DNA of 64,000 nucleotides from a bacterium (GTDB lineage Bacteria; Armatimonadota; Fimbriimonadia; Fimbriimonadales; Fimbriimonadaceae): positions 434,001-498,000 of the forward strand of contig JAIXUN010000003.1 of NCBI GenBank assembly GCA_027483535.1, given 5' to 3'. This document shows positions 1-8,653 of the stretch, one piece after another. Below the pieces are notes generated by a model. That model did no database searches, was not told where the DNA came from, and worked only from the letters and a program-made list of their open reading frames with translations. How positions within the stretch are numbered: position 1 is the first letter of the stretch; the number at the start of each line of letters is the position of its first letter. A program made the position numbers and the translations under genes.

Positions 1-55
1 CCGACCCCGTCCGACGTAAAATCAGACCACCTCGCAACGGAGCGAAGAGAAGACC

Positions 56-2191
56 TTGAGCAACATCGATCCCACGGTACCGTCAAGAGAAGAGTTCCTC
101 TTCTTCTCCCTCCCGGAAAAGCTGCTTTTCTACGGAATCACCGCCGCAACCCTGTTCTACATGGGCAAGCAGGTGTACGACCGCGTGAAGCTGTGGCAAA
201 CGGGTCGACCGTTGGAATCTCAACCCGCCGCCTTCACCCAAGGGGCTAGCGCCGAGAGCAACCCGTTCACCCTGCGACAAGGGTGGAAGTACTGGCTCCC
301 CACGCCCGAACTGGGCAAGCGATGGATCGGCAACTTGCTCACCTACGTGCTTGGGCAAAAGAAGGTGCGAGCCTCGCGAAAGAAGTCGGGCGCGCCGATG
401 CACCTCGCCATCTTTTACGGGTTCCTCGCCATGGTCGTAGCGACCACGCTGCTCGCCATCAACACCTATTCTCCGTTCAAGTTTCACCAGGGGAACTACT
501 ACTTACTGTACGAAGGCATCTTCGACACGCTGGGCATTCCGCTAGCGGTTGGGTTGGCGTGGGCGATGGGTCGGCGAATCAAGGTCGCCAAAGAAGCCCC
601 CGAACTGACTGCGAAGTTCGCAACGGAAGCGGGCGACGCCGCGGGCGGACAAACCACCGACAACCGTCGCTATCCCATCTCTCACAACTCCACCGACGTG
701 ATGGTGCTCGCCCTCTTGCTGGTGATCACGCTGAACGGCTATCTGCTGGAAGCGGCGAGAATCGCCGCGAACCCCAAGCCGTGGGATCAGTGGTCTTGGG
801 TGGGCCACGGCATCTCGAGTGCGCTCTTCAAAACGGGTTCGACCGCAGAGGCGGCGGGGATCGGGGCGGTTGCCTACAAAGCGTTCTGGTGGTTCCACAT
901 TGTTCTGGTGCTCGGGTTCTTTGCCGTCCTACCCAAACTGCGGATCAAGCACGTATTGCTCGCCATTTTCAGCACCGCGGGCACTCCCGACAGGCCGATG
1001 GGCGCGCTGCGCACCATTCCTATGGAAGAGGTGGAGCAGACCGAGCAGGTCGGCGCCAAGCTCGCCAAAGATTTCTCGCGCTGGCACCTCATGTCGCTGG
1101 ATGCGTGCATGGAATGTGGCAGGTGCACCGAAGTTTGCCCGGCGTACGGTGTAGGAAAACTGCTCAACCCTAAACAGATCGTGCAAGACGCTCGGGGCGC
1201 GCTTCAAACGGGTGAAGAACTCGCTCCGAAGATGAGCGAGGAAGCGCTTTGGCAGTGCACCACCTGTAACGCCTGTGTGGAAGCGTGTCCGGTGAACATT
1301 CGGCACGTGGATCTCATTGTCGACGTTCGTCGCAACCTGGTTTCCGAGGGTGCACTCTCAGGATCGGCGGCGAACATGCTCCGACAAACCGCCTCCACCG
1401 ATAACGCCTGGGGCGTGCGGGGCAATCGAGAAGATTGGATGAAGGGGATGGAGATTCCGCTCTGCCGAGACGGCGTGGAGTTCGAGTACCTCTTCTGGGT
1501 GGGCTGCGCGGGAGCCACCGACCCCGGTGCGGTGAAGACCACCAAGGCAACGGCGGAACTGTTCCAAAAGGCGGGCATCAAGTTTGCGTGCCTCGGCAAC
1601 GAGGAAGCCTGCACGGGCGATCCGGCTCGGCGAGTGGGCGAAGAGTTCGTCTTCCAAGAGAAGGCGATGCAGAATCAGTCGGTTTTCGAACGCTACGGCG
1701 TGAAGAAAGTGGTCACCGCTTGCCCGCACTGCTTCAACTCTTTGAAGCACGAATACGGCGATTTCGGCGCGAAGCTAGAGGTTTTCCACCACACCCAACT
1801 GCTGCAATCGCTGGTCTCGAAAGGAGCCCTTCTTGCCGCTAAACCCGAGCGGGGATCGGTGGCGTACCACGATCCGTGCTACCTCGGGCGAGTGAACGAC
1901 GAAGTCGAAGCGCCGCGAGCGCTCGCCGAAGGGATGGTGAACCCGGAGAGCCACGGTCGAAAAACGCTGTGCTGCGGAGCGGGTGGCGGAAGGATGTGGA
2001 TGGAAGAGCCGCAAAATCAGCGACCTTCTAACCGCCGCGCCGAAGAACTGCTCGCGACGGGAGCCAAGACGGTCGCGCTGGGCTGTCCGTTCTGCAAGAT
2101 CATGCTCGATGCGTCGATCAAGCAGGTGAAGCCAGACGAAGAGATTCGGCTGTTGGACCTCGCGGAGATGCTTCAGGAAGCGAACAAATAG
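56..2191 (+). CDS. Membrane-anchored HdrD/GlpC-like iron-sulfur oxidoreductase
   Basis: This large membrane iron-sulfur protein probably moves electrons between the quinone pool and a soluble partner such as an electron-transfer flavoprotein; no partner gene is visible. The first ~310 residues hold about five hydrophobic segments resembling the cytochrome b-like HdrE/NarI subunit. Two ferredoxin motifs follow, CMECGRCTEVCP near residue 351 and CTTCNACVEACP near 401. The last third carries two cysteine-rich CCG-type domains (ACPHCFNSLKHEYG; then DPCYLGR and CCGAGGGRMW). This is the HdrD layout fused to its own membrane anchor. Translation appears to start at a TTG; an in-frame TAA at 17-19 rules out a start farther upstream. 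The family call is strong, the substrate unknown. Confidence 0.85.
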   Translation: MSNIDPTVPSREEFLFFSLPEKLLFYGITAATLFYMGKQVYDRVKLWQTGRPLESQPAAFTQGASAESNPFTLRQGWKYWLPTPELGKRWIGNLLTYVLGQKKVRASRKKSGAPMHLAIFYGFLAMVVATTLLAINTYSPFKFHQGNYYLLYEGIFDTLGIPLAVGLAWAMGRRIKVAKEAPELTAKFATEAGDAAGGQTTDNRRYPISHNSTDVMVLALLLVITLNGYLLEAARIAANPKPWDQWSWVGHGISSALFKTGSTAEAAGIGAVAYKAFWWFHIVLVLGFFAVLPKLRIKHVLLAIFSTAGTPDRPMGALRTIPMEEVEQTEQVGAKLAKDFSRWHLMSLDACMECGRCTEVCPAYGVGKLLNPKQIVQDARGALQTGEELAPKMSEEALWQCTTCNACVEACPVNIRHVDLIVDVRRNLVSEGALSGSAANMLRQTASTDNAWGVRGNREDWMKGMEIPLCRDGVEFEYLFWVGCAGATDPGAVKTTKATAELFQKAGIKFACLGNEEACTGDPARRVGEEFVFQEKAMQNQSVFERYGVKKVVTACPHCFNSLKHEYGDFGAKLEVFHHTQLLQSLVSKGALLAAKPERGSVAYHDPCYLGRVNDEVEAPRALAEGMVNPESHGRKTLCCGAGGGRMWMEEPQNQRPSNRRAEELLATGAKTVALGCPFCKIMLDASIKQVKPDEEIRLLDLAEMLQEANK

Positions 2192-2201
2192 TCGGGCGGT
2201 T

Positions 2202-3512
2202 CTAGTGGCCCATCATCGACATGAGTCGGCCGACCACCTTCATGGGGTCGTGCCGAACCACGTCGGTTTCCGACATGTAGTTGCCCTGAATGACCTTGAA
2301 GCCCATCGCCTGAATGCGGTCGATATCCGGGTCCACCACGTGCTGACCGTACTCGCGATACTTCTCTAGCGCTTGCTGAGAGGGCATAGCGGTGTTCACC
2401 ATCACGTAGTCGAACACTCGATCTTTGACCTGGTTGAGAATCGCGGCGACGTGCTGAGAAGCGGAGAAGTCGTCAGATTCGCCGGGCTGGGTCATGACGT
2501 TGCACACGTATACCTTCACCGCCTCCGATTTCTTGAGCGCCTGGGCGATGCCGGGGACCAGTAGGTTGGGAATCACCGACGTGTAAACACTGCCGGGGCC
2601 GATGCAGATAATGTCGGCGTTGAGGATTTCTTCGATGGCTTGCGGGTAGGCGGAGATGTTGCTCGGGGCGATCTGCAGGGTTTGAATTCGTTTGCCCGCT
2701 TCCACAATGGCGGTCTCGCCGAAAATCTCGGTGCCATCGTCCATCACCGCTTTGAGCCCTACGTGATCGAGGGTGGATGGCATGACCTGACCGCGAATCG
2801 CCAAAACGTCACTGGCAATGCTGATCGCGCGCTCGAAGTCGCCTTGGGCTTGATCTACCAGAGCGGTGATGAGCAGGTTGCCCATCGCATGGCCAGAGAG
2901 CGATCCGGAATCGTTGCGGAAGCGGTATTGGAAAAGGTCGGTCATCGCCTTTTCCGCATCGGCAAGGGCGACCAGGCAGTTTCGAATGTCGCCCGGGGGG
3001 AGCATGCCCTTCTGCTGAACCAGCTTGCCGCTACTCCCGCCGTCGTCGGTGACGGTCACGATCGCGGTGATGTTGGAGCTGTGCTGCTTCCAACCTCTTA
3101 GCAAGGTGCTCAGACCCGTGCCACCGCCAAGGGCGACAATGCGTGGTCCCAGGGCGAGTTGCTGCCTACGAACGTAAACGTCTACTCGCGAGCTTTTCAG
3201 GCTTGGATTGAGGGTTTCAATGACGTGGACGAAGATGGTCCGCACCGCTCGGGCGACCAAAAAGATGCCGAACAGGATCAGAAGCGCGCCCGTCCAATGA
3301 ACCCATTTGTCGGTTTCTAAAGGGTCGATGTATTGGCTGATCGCCTGGCTTGCGGCGCGATCCAGCCAGCGAACGCCCATCTGAATTTGGAGCGTGAAGC
3401 TCATCACCGCTCCCACAACCGTGGTGAGCAGCCCGATGGCCACCAGCAATCCCGCCTTCTGAATCACAAGGGTCGGTGCGACCGCTTTGCGAAGGCGTTG
3501 GCGTTTGATCAT
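2202..3512 (-). CDS. yvcK: YvcK/CofD-like gluconeogenesis factor with N-terminal membrane segments
   Basis: YvcK-family proteins bind UDP-sugars and influence central carbon flux and cell-wall synthesis; they share a fold with the CofD phospholactate transferases. The conserved core begins near residue 123 with ALGGGTGLSTLLRG and continues with VTDDGGSSGKL and PPGDIRNCL, the nucleotide-sugar pocket signatures. The first ~100 residues add two hydrophobic segments (about 20-42 and 74-96), so this version is membrane-anchored, as in some Gram-negative and thermophile homologues. It lies 30 bp downstream of the YvlD-like membrane protein and is probably co-transcribed with it. The ATG start gives the full N-terminal membrane region; the ribosome site before it is weak. 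Confidence 0.88.
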   Translation of the reverse strand: MIKRQRLRKAVAPTLVIQKAGLLVAIGLLTTVVGAVMSFTLQIQMGVRWLDRAASQAISQYIDPLETDKWVHWTGALLILFGIFLVARAVRTIFVHVIETLNPSLKSSRVDVYVRRQQLALGPRIVALGGGTGLSTLLRGWKQHSSNITAIVTVTDDGGSSGKLVQQKGMLPPGDIRNCLVALADAEKAMTDLFQYRFRNDSGSLSGHAMGNLLITALVDQAQGDFERAISIASDVLAIRGQVMPSTLDHVGLKAVMDDGTEIFGETAIVEAGKRIQTLQIAPSNISAYPQAIEEILNADIICIGPGSVYTSVIPNLLVPGIAQALKKSEAVKVYVCNVMTQPGESDDFSASQHVAAILNQVKDRVFDYVMVNTAMPSQQALEKYREYGQHVVDPDIDRIQAMGFKVIQGNYMSETDVVRHDPMKVVGRLMSMMGH

Positions 3513-3542
3513 GTTGATGGTGAGAGGCGAATCGGGGCGGCT

Positions 3543-3956
3543 TTAGTCTTCCTTCGGGTCCGGAAGAAAGATGCTCAAAAGACCATTGATCAACGAGATC
3601 AAGATGCTGGCAACCGCGGCCGACATGAATCCGGCGAATCCGTCTTGAGTGATCATGAACCCGAGCTTAAAGGAGGCGGCGACCATGAGAACGATGGCGT
3701 TCACCACCAAAGAGAAGAGCCCAAGGGTGAGACAACTCAGCGGAAGGGTGAGAAACTTGAGGATCTTGCCGAGCGTGGCGTTGAGAAAAGCAAGGACGGC
3801 GACTCCCAGCAGGAGGGTGATGACTTTGCCCGGGACCACGGCGTTCGCCTTGTCAAAAATGTCGACCTGGAACCCAAGATTGAGCATCTTGGTGATCTGA
3901 GAAGCTCCAAAAACGGCCAGAGCTAACACAATCCACTTGAGGGCCAAGTTCTTCAT
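3543..3956 (-). CDS. Phage-holin-superfamily 4 (YvlD-like) membrane protein
   Basis: A 137-residue, almost wholly hydrophobic protein with four predicted membrane segments (about 4-23, 42-60, 68-97, 110-130). The spacing and the LPLSCLTLGLFSLVVNAIVL stretch match the Phage_holin_4_2/YvlD family of small membrane proteins. These are chromosomal proteins and are not real holins; their function is poorly known, with links to envelope stress in Firmicutes. The start is well supported by AAGGAGA eight bases before the ATG. It is followed at 30 bp by yvcK in the same direction, which suggests an operon with an envelope role. Confidence 0.75.
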   Translation of the reverse strand: MKNLALKWIVLALAVFGASQITKMLNLGFQVDIFDKANAVVPGKVITLLLGVAVLAFLNATLGKILKFLTLPLSCLTLGLFSLVVNAIVLMVAASFKLGFMITQDGFAGFMSAAVASILISLINGLLSIFLPDPKED

Positions 3957-4154
3957 TTAAGGTCTCCTTGAAAAACAGACGAAAGATGTCCTTATCTTTC
4001 TCGCTCATTATGAAGGATTCAGGCTCCTCAGTGAACTAACCGGGTAAGGACGTGCCAATAGCCTCAGCAGAAAGCACTCGGGCGGTACCCTTTCGACTTC
4101 CCAGTCCGGCGAATGGTGAAGCATTTGGGGATTGGCGGAGCGGAGACAGCAACG

Positions 4155-5354
4155 ATGCGCATTGGTCTAGATCGGTTGATCGCGGCGGATTTCGCCCCCT
4201 TGAAAGGCAAACGGGTTGGGCTTGTTTGCAACCAGGCCAGCATCGATTCTGGGTACGAGCACATTCTGGAGTCGTTCCACCGAGCCCATCTAAACGGCGC
4301 GTTTGAACTAAAGGCGATCTTTGGTCCGCAGCACGGTTTGTACGGACACACCCAAGACAACATGATCGAGTGGGAGCCGGGCGGCGGTTGGCGCGGCATT
4401 CGTTTGCATTCGCTGTACGGCACTCATCGCGAGCCCACCGACGCAATGCTGGAAGGACTCGATCTACTGGTGGTCGACCTTCAAGATGTGGGGGCGCGCT
4501 ACTACACCTTTGTCTGGACCACCGCCCTTTGCATCAAAGCGTGTTCTCGGTTGGGAGTTCCGGTGTTGGTGCTGGACCGTCCTAACCCGATCAACGGGGT
4601 GACGGTCGAGGGTCCGGGGTTGCAGGAGGAGTTCACCAGCTTTGTCGGGCTGCATCCGGTTCCGGTTCGCCATGCCATGACCATCGGCGAGATCGCCATC
4701 ATGGTGGCCGAGCGTTACTATCTTGGGGCAGAGGTCAGCGTCATTGAGTGCGAAGGTTGGGATCGAAACCTTTACCTGGACCAGACCGATGCACCTTGGG
4801 GAATGCCCAGCCCTAACATGCCGACCATCGACACCGCGGTGGTCTATCCGGGAGGGTGCCTCTTCGAGGCGACGAACCTGAGCGAGGGTCGTGGGACCAC
4901 AAGACCGTTCGAGATTGTGGGTGCTCCGTTCCTAAATGGCGAGCGTTGGGCAAAGGATTTGCAAGAGTATCAACTTCAGGGAGTGGTTTTTCGACCCCTG
5001 GAGTTTCAGCCCACTTTTAACAAACACGCGGGCAAAGTTTGTTCGGGCGTGTTTTTGCACGTGACAGATCGTTCGGTGTTCAAACCGGTTTTGACCGCTC
5101 TGGCGATGATTCACGCCGCAATCCGGCAGACCGGAGTTCACCGCGTGGAGGGCGTGCAGCTTGACCGTTTTGCAACGAACTCGCCGGAGGTGGCACTGCC
5201 CGGATTCGCGTGGAAGCTCCCGCCCTACGAGTACGTGGAAGACAAGATGCCTATTGACATTTTGGTGGGCAGTGATAAAATGCGTGCCCTTCTGGAATCG
5301 GATTCGTTCCCCAAAATTTCTTCATTGACCCTAGTAGAATCTGTGGATTGTTAA
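4155..5354 (+). CDS. namZ: DUF1343 exo-beta-N-acetylmuramidase-like protein (NamZ family)
   Basis: DUF1343 proteins include NamZ, which removes terminal N-acetylmuramic acid from peptidoglycan fragments during wall recycling. The characteristic opening RIGLDRL, GKRVGLVCNQAS and AIFGPQHGLYG, then DLQDVGARYYTF and LDRPNPING near residues 100-150, are all present, and MPSPNMPT follows near residue 215. Length (~400 aa) is normal for the family. I prefer the ATG at 4155, which starts right at MRIGLDRL; an in-frame ATG at 4113 would add 14 residues with no family similarity. No signal peptide is visible from either start, so it should act in the cytoplasm unless it is exported another way. It is divergent from the yvlD-yvcK pair. 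Confidence 0.85.
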   Translation: MRIGLDRLIAADFAPLKGKRVGLVCNQASIDSGYEHILESFHRAHLNGAFELKAIFGPQHGLYGHTQDNMIEWEPGGGWRGIRLHSLYGTHREPTDAMLEGLDLLVVDLQDVGARYYTFVWTTALCIKACSRLGVPVLVLDRPNPINGVTVEGPGLQEEFTSFVGLHPVPVRHAMTIGEIAIMVAERYYLGAEVSVIECEGWDRNLYLDQTDAPWGMPSPNMPTIDTAVVYPGGCLFEATNLSEGRGTTRPFEIVGAPFLNGERWAKDLQEYQLQGVVFRPLEFQPTFNKHAGKVCSGVFLHVTDRSVFKPVLTALAMIHAAIRQTGVHRVEGVQLDRFATNSPEVALPGFAWKLPPYEYVEDKMPIDILVGSDKMRALLESDSFPKISSLTLVESVDC

Positions 5355-5399
5355 GAACCATTCGGTCTAAACTGTCAGCGTGACTGTTTCTTAACAATC
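5346..5399. repeat. 12-bp perfect inverted repeat with 30-bp spacer
   Basis: GATTGTTAAGAA at 5346-5357 is repeated in inverse as TTCTTAACAATC at 5388-5399. The left arm overlaps the stop codon of the upstream muramidase-like gene. No T-run follows, so it does not look like an intrinsic terminator; an operator or an mRNA hairpin upstream of the pseudopilin gene is possible. Confidence 0.6.
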
Positions 5400-5511
5400 A
5401 GTTAACAAAAGAATTCCAAACTTTTTTCGAAGTTGGGATGTCAAAGTCCCTGGCCGCTGGAGGACAAGGTGGTTAACCGGGCCGGCCGACCCATTACCAG
5501 GACTCTTACCC

Positions 5512-6492
5512 ATGAAAAAGGCATTTACCCTTATTGAGCTGCTCGTCGTAATCGCGATCATCGCGATTCTTGCCGCCATCCTCTTCCCGGTTTTCGCTCA
5601 AGCGAAGGCTGCTGCTAAGAAGTCGGCAAGCATCAGCAACCAAAAGCAATCTTCGCTCGGCATCGTCATGTACGGTGCAGACAACGATGACATGTTCCCG
5701 CGAAACGACGACTGTCAGCCTGGCTCGGCCCTGAACCCCGCGCTGAACGTCCAACCTTTCAACCCGACTGGATTTGGATGCACCACCGGCGCGTTCTTCT
5801 ACCGAACGAACCACTTCTCTTGGCAAAAGTGGGTAATGCCCTACATCAAGAACATCGACATCTTCTTCAACCCGGCTCGCGGTCGAACGGACGTCGTCAC
5901 TCCTTCCTGCCCGGGTGGTACTTGGGCTGGTTGCGGTCAGATCACGGGTAGCTACCTGCTGAACACCTCGATCACCGGTCAGTTGAACACCTACGGTAAC
6001 GCAACTCGACCTGGCGCGTTCCGAAACAGCTGGTTGGGTGGAAGCATGACCTCCATCCCGAACCCTTCGGCAACCGCAATGCTCCTCGAATCGGGCAACG
6101 CACAAATCGGCGTGGCTCCGGTTGCTCTCACCGTCGCTGACACGGGTGTGACGCAAACCGCGTTCCCGCCTGCTATCCGAGAGGTCTGGGCATACGAGTA
6201 CAAGCAACAAACCGCAGCGTACAACGGCAACCTTCTGGGCAACCCAGACGAGAACCGAACCGCTTTCGGTGGTGTTGTTGTCGGTCACACCGACGGTTCC
6301 GCGAAGTTCTACCCAGTCGAGCGATTCCTGGCTCTTACGCCGACCGCTGCTGAGTACGGCGTTGGCGTCACTCCTTCCCAAGGTTGGAACGGAAACCCTG
6401 GAAACCTTCGTGGTTTCACCGGTGGCACCATCCGCATCTCCAACGCTCCGAACCTCTTCGTCCAGTACCCTCTCTGGGGCCTCGGACAGTAA
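5512..6492 (+). CDS. Prepilin-type N-terminal cleavage/methylation domain protein (pseudopilin-like)
   Basis: A secreted, pseudopilin-like protein of 326 residues. The N-terminus MKKAFTLIELL is a class III signal: a short basic leader, cleavage before Phe, Glu at mature position 5, then a hydrophobic helix to about residue 35. The -1 residue is Ala instead of the usual Gly. The C-terminal body is rich in Asn, Gly and aromatics, with GGVVVGHTDGSAKFYPVERF near 255-275, the H-x-D-G-S-A-K pattern common in DUF1559-like pseudopilins of Planctomycetota and Armatimonadota. The body differs strongly from the second pseudopilin at 52144-52917, but the first ~30 codons of the two genes are nearly identical in DNA. 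It is monocistronic, with a strong terminator behind it. Confidence 0.88.
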   Translation: MKKAFTLIELLVVIAIIAILAAILFPVFAQAKAAAKKSASISNQKQSSLGIVMYGADNDDMFPRNDDCQPGSALNPALNVQPFNPTGFGCTTGAFFYRTNHFSWQKWVMPYIKNIDIFFNPARGRTDVVTPSCPGGTWAGCGQITGSYLLNTSITGQLNTYGNATRPGAFRNSWLGGSMTSIPNPSATAMLLESGNAQIGVAPVALTVADTGVTQTAFPPAIREVWAYEYKQQTAAYNGNLLGNPDENRTAFGGVVVGHTDGSAKFYPVERFLALTPTAAEYGVGVTPSQGWNGNPGNLRGFTGGTIRISNAPNLFVQYPLWGLGQ

Positions 6493-6518
6493 TCCCTTTC
6501 TGGGGATAGCTTAGAAAA

Positions 6519-6550
6519 GAGACCGCTGACCTGAAAAGGTCGGCGGTCTC
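6519..6550 (+). terminator. Rho-independent terminator after pseudopilin gene
   Basis: A 14-bp stem (GAGACCGCTGACCT with AGGTCGGCGGTCTC, one G-U pair) closes on a GAAA loop and is followed by TTTCTC. It lies 27 bp after the pseudopilin stop. Confidence 0.85.
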
Positions 6551-6566
6551 TTTCTCACTTGCTTGT

Positions 6567-6580
6567 TATAATTCACGCTA
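6567..6580 (+). promoter_or_regulatory. -10 element positioned for leaderless darA mRNA
   Basis: A perfect TATAAT (6567-6572) is followed by 7 nt and the ATG of the darA-like gene. Initiation 7 nt after a -10 hexamer would put the transcript start on the A of the ATG, so no 5' leader or ribosome site would exist. No good -35 is visible. Confidence 0.55.
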
Positions 6581-6909
6581 TGAAGCTCGTCGTCTGCATC
6601 GTCCACAACCGCGATAGGGGTCGCATTACGGACGAATTAGTGAAGGCGGGGTTCAAATTCACCGTGATTGGCTCTACGGGCGGCTTCCTCCGAGAAGGAA
6701 ACACGACCTTTCTTGTCGGTACAGAAGAGGCCGATCTGCCCGTGCTCAAGCAGGTCATTGCCGAAAACTGCCAGAGTCGTGAGCAGTTGGTGAACGTGGC
6801 GCCCTTCGATTCCGGCGCGGCGACTCCTTTTGTGCCAACGGCCGTGAAGGTCCCCGTTGGTGGCGCCGTAATCTTTGTGCTCAACGTCGCCGAGTTTGAG
6901 AGGTTTTAG
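6580..6909 (+). CDS. darA: Cyclic-di-AMP receptor DarA/PstA-like (DUF970)
   Basis: A 109-residue PII-like protein. MKLVVCIVHNRDRGRI, LVKAGFKFTVIGSTGGFLRE and TTFLVGTEE follow the DarA (YaaQ/PstA) pattern; the T-G-G-F-L turn forms part of the c-di-AMP pocket in characterised homologues. I start it at the ATG at 6580 because the family begins there; the ten extra upstream in-frame codons lie over the -10 box. Its stop overlaps the GTG of the polymerase delta-prime-like gene. In Bacillus subtilis yaaQ also sits near holB, so the pairing is an old conserved neighbourhood. No diadenylate cyclase gene is seen in this window. Confidence 0.85.
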   Translation: MKLVVCIVHNRDRGRITDELVKAGFKFTVIGSTGGFLREGNTTFLVGTEEADLPVLKQVIAENCQSREQLVNVAPFDSGAATPFVPTAVKVPVGGAVIFVLNVAEFERF

Positions 6910-7877
6910 TGGATTCCTCAGTGATGGAATCAATGGAATTGCGCCTGGCAACTCTGCCAGGTCTGAAACGGGCCAAAGAGACGGTTCGTCGCTTTATCGC
7001 TTCGGAAAGTCCGGTTCACGCCGTGCTGCTGTACGGGGCTGAGGGAGCGGGCAAGTCGGCGCTCGCTAACGAGATCACTCGGTACTGGCTGGGTGTGGGC
7101 AACGATCGATACCAAAAAGCGGTCGACGCCTTCGACCGTGGCAACTCGGCCGATGTCCTGCGTTTGACCCCGGTTGGGCCGTCGTCCATCATCAAGCTGG
7201 CCCACATCACAGAGGTTGATCCGGCCGATAAGGAGTACACGGGCACGCCTCTTCGCACCTTCTTCCGAACGCTTCCCATCGTGGCAAAGAACCGAGTGGT
7301 GATCATGCACGACGCTCATCGGATGAACGATGCGGCTCGAAACAGCCTGCTCAAGCCTCTGGAAGAGCCTTCCGAGCACGGCAAGATCTTGCTGATGACG
7401 ACCTCGATCTCGTCGATCACCCCAACCATTCGGTCGCGATGCCTGGCGATCGCGTGCGATCTTCCCTCACCGGAAGAAGCGGAGAACCCGTTTGAAGACG
7501 AGCGGTGGGGAAAAATGGCGGGCTATGCCCCAGCCATTCTTCAGCGATTTGCGGCCAACCAGGAGGTTTACGGAACGGTCGTGTCCTTCGCCGATCATCT
7601 GCTTATCGCCAAGCCTTCTCACGCGATCGCGCTTTCGGAGAAGTTTCGTGAGGTTGCCAAAGGGTTAGAAGACTCCGAGAAGCTCAATGCCCGCGCGGCG
7701 AATGCGCTCGCCATTCAACTCCTCGCCCAACTGCTGTACGGAGATGAGCGAGCGCCCGCGGAGTGGTTGCACAAACTCATTCGTGCTCACCGAATGATTC
7801 TTGGCAACGTCAATTCGGGGATTGTTTTCGACGCGCTGTTCAGCGGGTTGGTTTTGAGTCGTTCGCGGGCTCGCTAG
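6909..7877 (+). CDS. holB: DNA polymerase III delta-prime-like clamp-loader subunit
   Basis: A clamp-loader AAA+ protein that would help load the sliding clamp at the replication fork. Near the N-terminus, LPGLKRAKETVRRFI is followed by a Walker A motif, GAEGAGKSA, around residue 42. NRVVIMHDAHRMN is the Walker B-like segment, and ARNSLLKPLEEPSEHGKILL and TIRSRCLAI (sensor 1 and the arginine-finger SRC motif) come near 135-180. The zinc-binding Cys cluster of the DnaX subunit is missing, which favours delta prime over DnaX. The GTG shares a base with the darA stop, so translation may be coupled; a GTG at 6921 or ATG at 6924 are alternatives. The 3' end overlaps a convergent small ORF by 38 bp. 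Confidence 0.85.
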   Translation: MDSSVMESMELRLATLPGLKRAKETVRRFIASESPVHAVLLYGAEGAGKSALANEITRYWLGVGNDRYQKAVDAFDRGNSADVLRLTPVGPSSIIKLAHITEVDPADKEYTGTPLRTFFRTLPIVAKNRVVIMHDAHRMNDAARNSLLKPLEEPSEHGKILLMTTSISSITPTIRSRCLAIACDLPSPEEAENPFEDERWGKMAGYAPAILQRFAANQEVYGTVVSFADHLLIAKPSHAIALSEKFREVAKGLEDSEKLNARAANALAIQLLAQLLYGDERAPAEWLHKLIRAHRMILGNVNSGIVFDALFSGLVLSRSRAR

Positions 7878-8244
7878 TTGTTTGCGGCTCGCTAGCGTTT
7901 TGCGCTTCGGTCGTCTTTTCAGAGAGCGGACGCTCGTTCGAGGACGGTTCGTTTTGCCCGGTGGGAGTCGTGGAATCGCGGGTGGGCTCGGTGAGCGGAG
8001 CGGCGGAAGCTTGGCTCTGGGAGCCGCTCTCAAAGATGACCTTCAACGGCTTGCGCGGAAACTGGATCGGAAAGATCCAGAAGTAGTACACCGTGCCAAC
8101 TAGGGCAAGAATCAGCACCCAGTTCCAGGCGGTATCGGAGCTTTGGCGGCTCGATTTAATTCGCGTGGGTGAAACAGTGGTGGATGCTCCGGAAGAAGAT
8201 TCCAGCGAAGAGGAGGGTTCAACGGGTGACGGGTCTCTCTTCAC
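7840..8244 (-). CDS. Hypothetical single-span membrane protein, Ser/Thr/Glu-rich
   Basis: An unrecognised 134-residue protein. A Ser/Thr/Pro-rich N-terminus (~40 residues) is followed by one hydrophobic span, WNWVLILALVGTVYYFWIF near 43-61, and then a long low-complexity tail rich in Ser, Thr, Glu and Pro. The pattern suggests a bitopic envelope protein with a disordered tail. Translation would begin at GTG. Its 3' end overlaps the clamp-loader gene on the other strand by 38 bp, and low-complexity ORFs can be accidental, so this is a moderate call. The clear membrane span and long open frame are the support. Confidence 0.5.
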   Translation of the reverse strand: MKRDPSPVEPSSSLESSSGASTTVSPTRIKSSRQSSDTAWNWVLILALVGTVYYFWIFPIQFPRKPLKVIFESGSQSQASAAPLTEPTRDSTTPTGQNEPSSNERPLSEKTTEAQNASEPQTTSEPANDSKPTR

Positions 8245-8357
8245 TTCCAGTCCATCTCCGGCGATAGAGCCGAATGAGGGCAGTCTACCAACCGAAGAAT
8301 TGCCTGGCTAGCCGGGAGCGCAGAATGCTTCGCGAACAACCGGAAGGGATGGCGACC

Positions 8358-8516
8358 TTAGGCGGCTTTTCGCTGTTCTTCGAAGAGGTAAACGGACTCG
8401 CCAGATGCGACAGCGATGGGTGCTCTCTCTTCGTCGACCACGGGGGCAAACTTGACCAAGAGGGTGTACATGGCAACTGCGCCAACAACGTAACCCAAAA
8501 CGAGCGGAATGATCAT
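8358..8516 (-). CDS. Small single-span membrane protein (52 aa)
   Basis: A 52-codon ORF beginning MIIPLVLGYVVGAVAMYTLL with a convincing membrane helix at about 2-21. A polar C-terminus ends YLFEEQRKAA. The composition and the membrane helix ending in positive and acidic residues look like a genuine small inner-membrane protein; it recalls accessory subunits of respiratory complexes, but I do not recognise a family. It lies alone between a hypothetical membrane protein and a divergent glycosyltransferase. GTGAG just before the ATG may serve as a weak ribosome site. Confidence 0.6.
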   Translation of the reverse strand: MIIPLVLGYVVGAVAMYTLLVKFAPVVDEERAPIAVASGESVYLFEEQRKAA

Positions 8517-8653
8517 CTCACTGTTCTTATTGGCGATTTCCCCTGCGAAAGGTTAGGTGCTATTACCGGTAATCTCCCAAAACCCTTTAGATTTTTGCCC
8601 CTGGTCCCGAAGCAAACCTCGCACGCTGGACTCAAGCTAGCTGGAAAGTTAAC

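Noticed and set aside
3543-3956. Reading the holin-like protein as evidence of a prophage
   Set aside because: The YvlD-type family is chromosomal; no phage structural, lysis or integrase gene is nearby and the downstream yvcK is a core gene.
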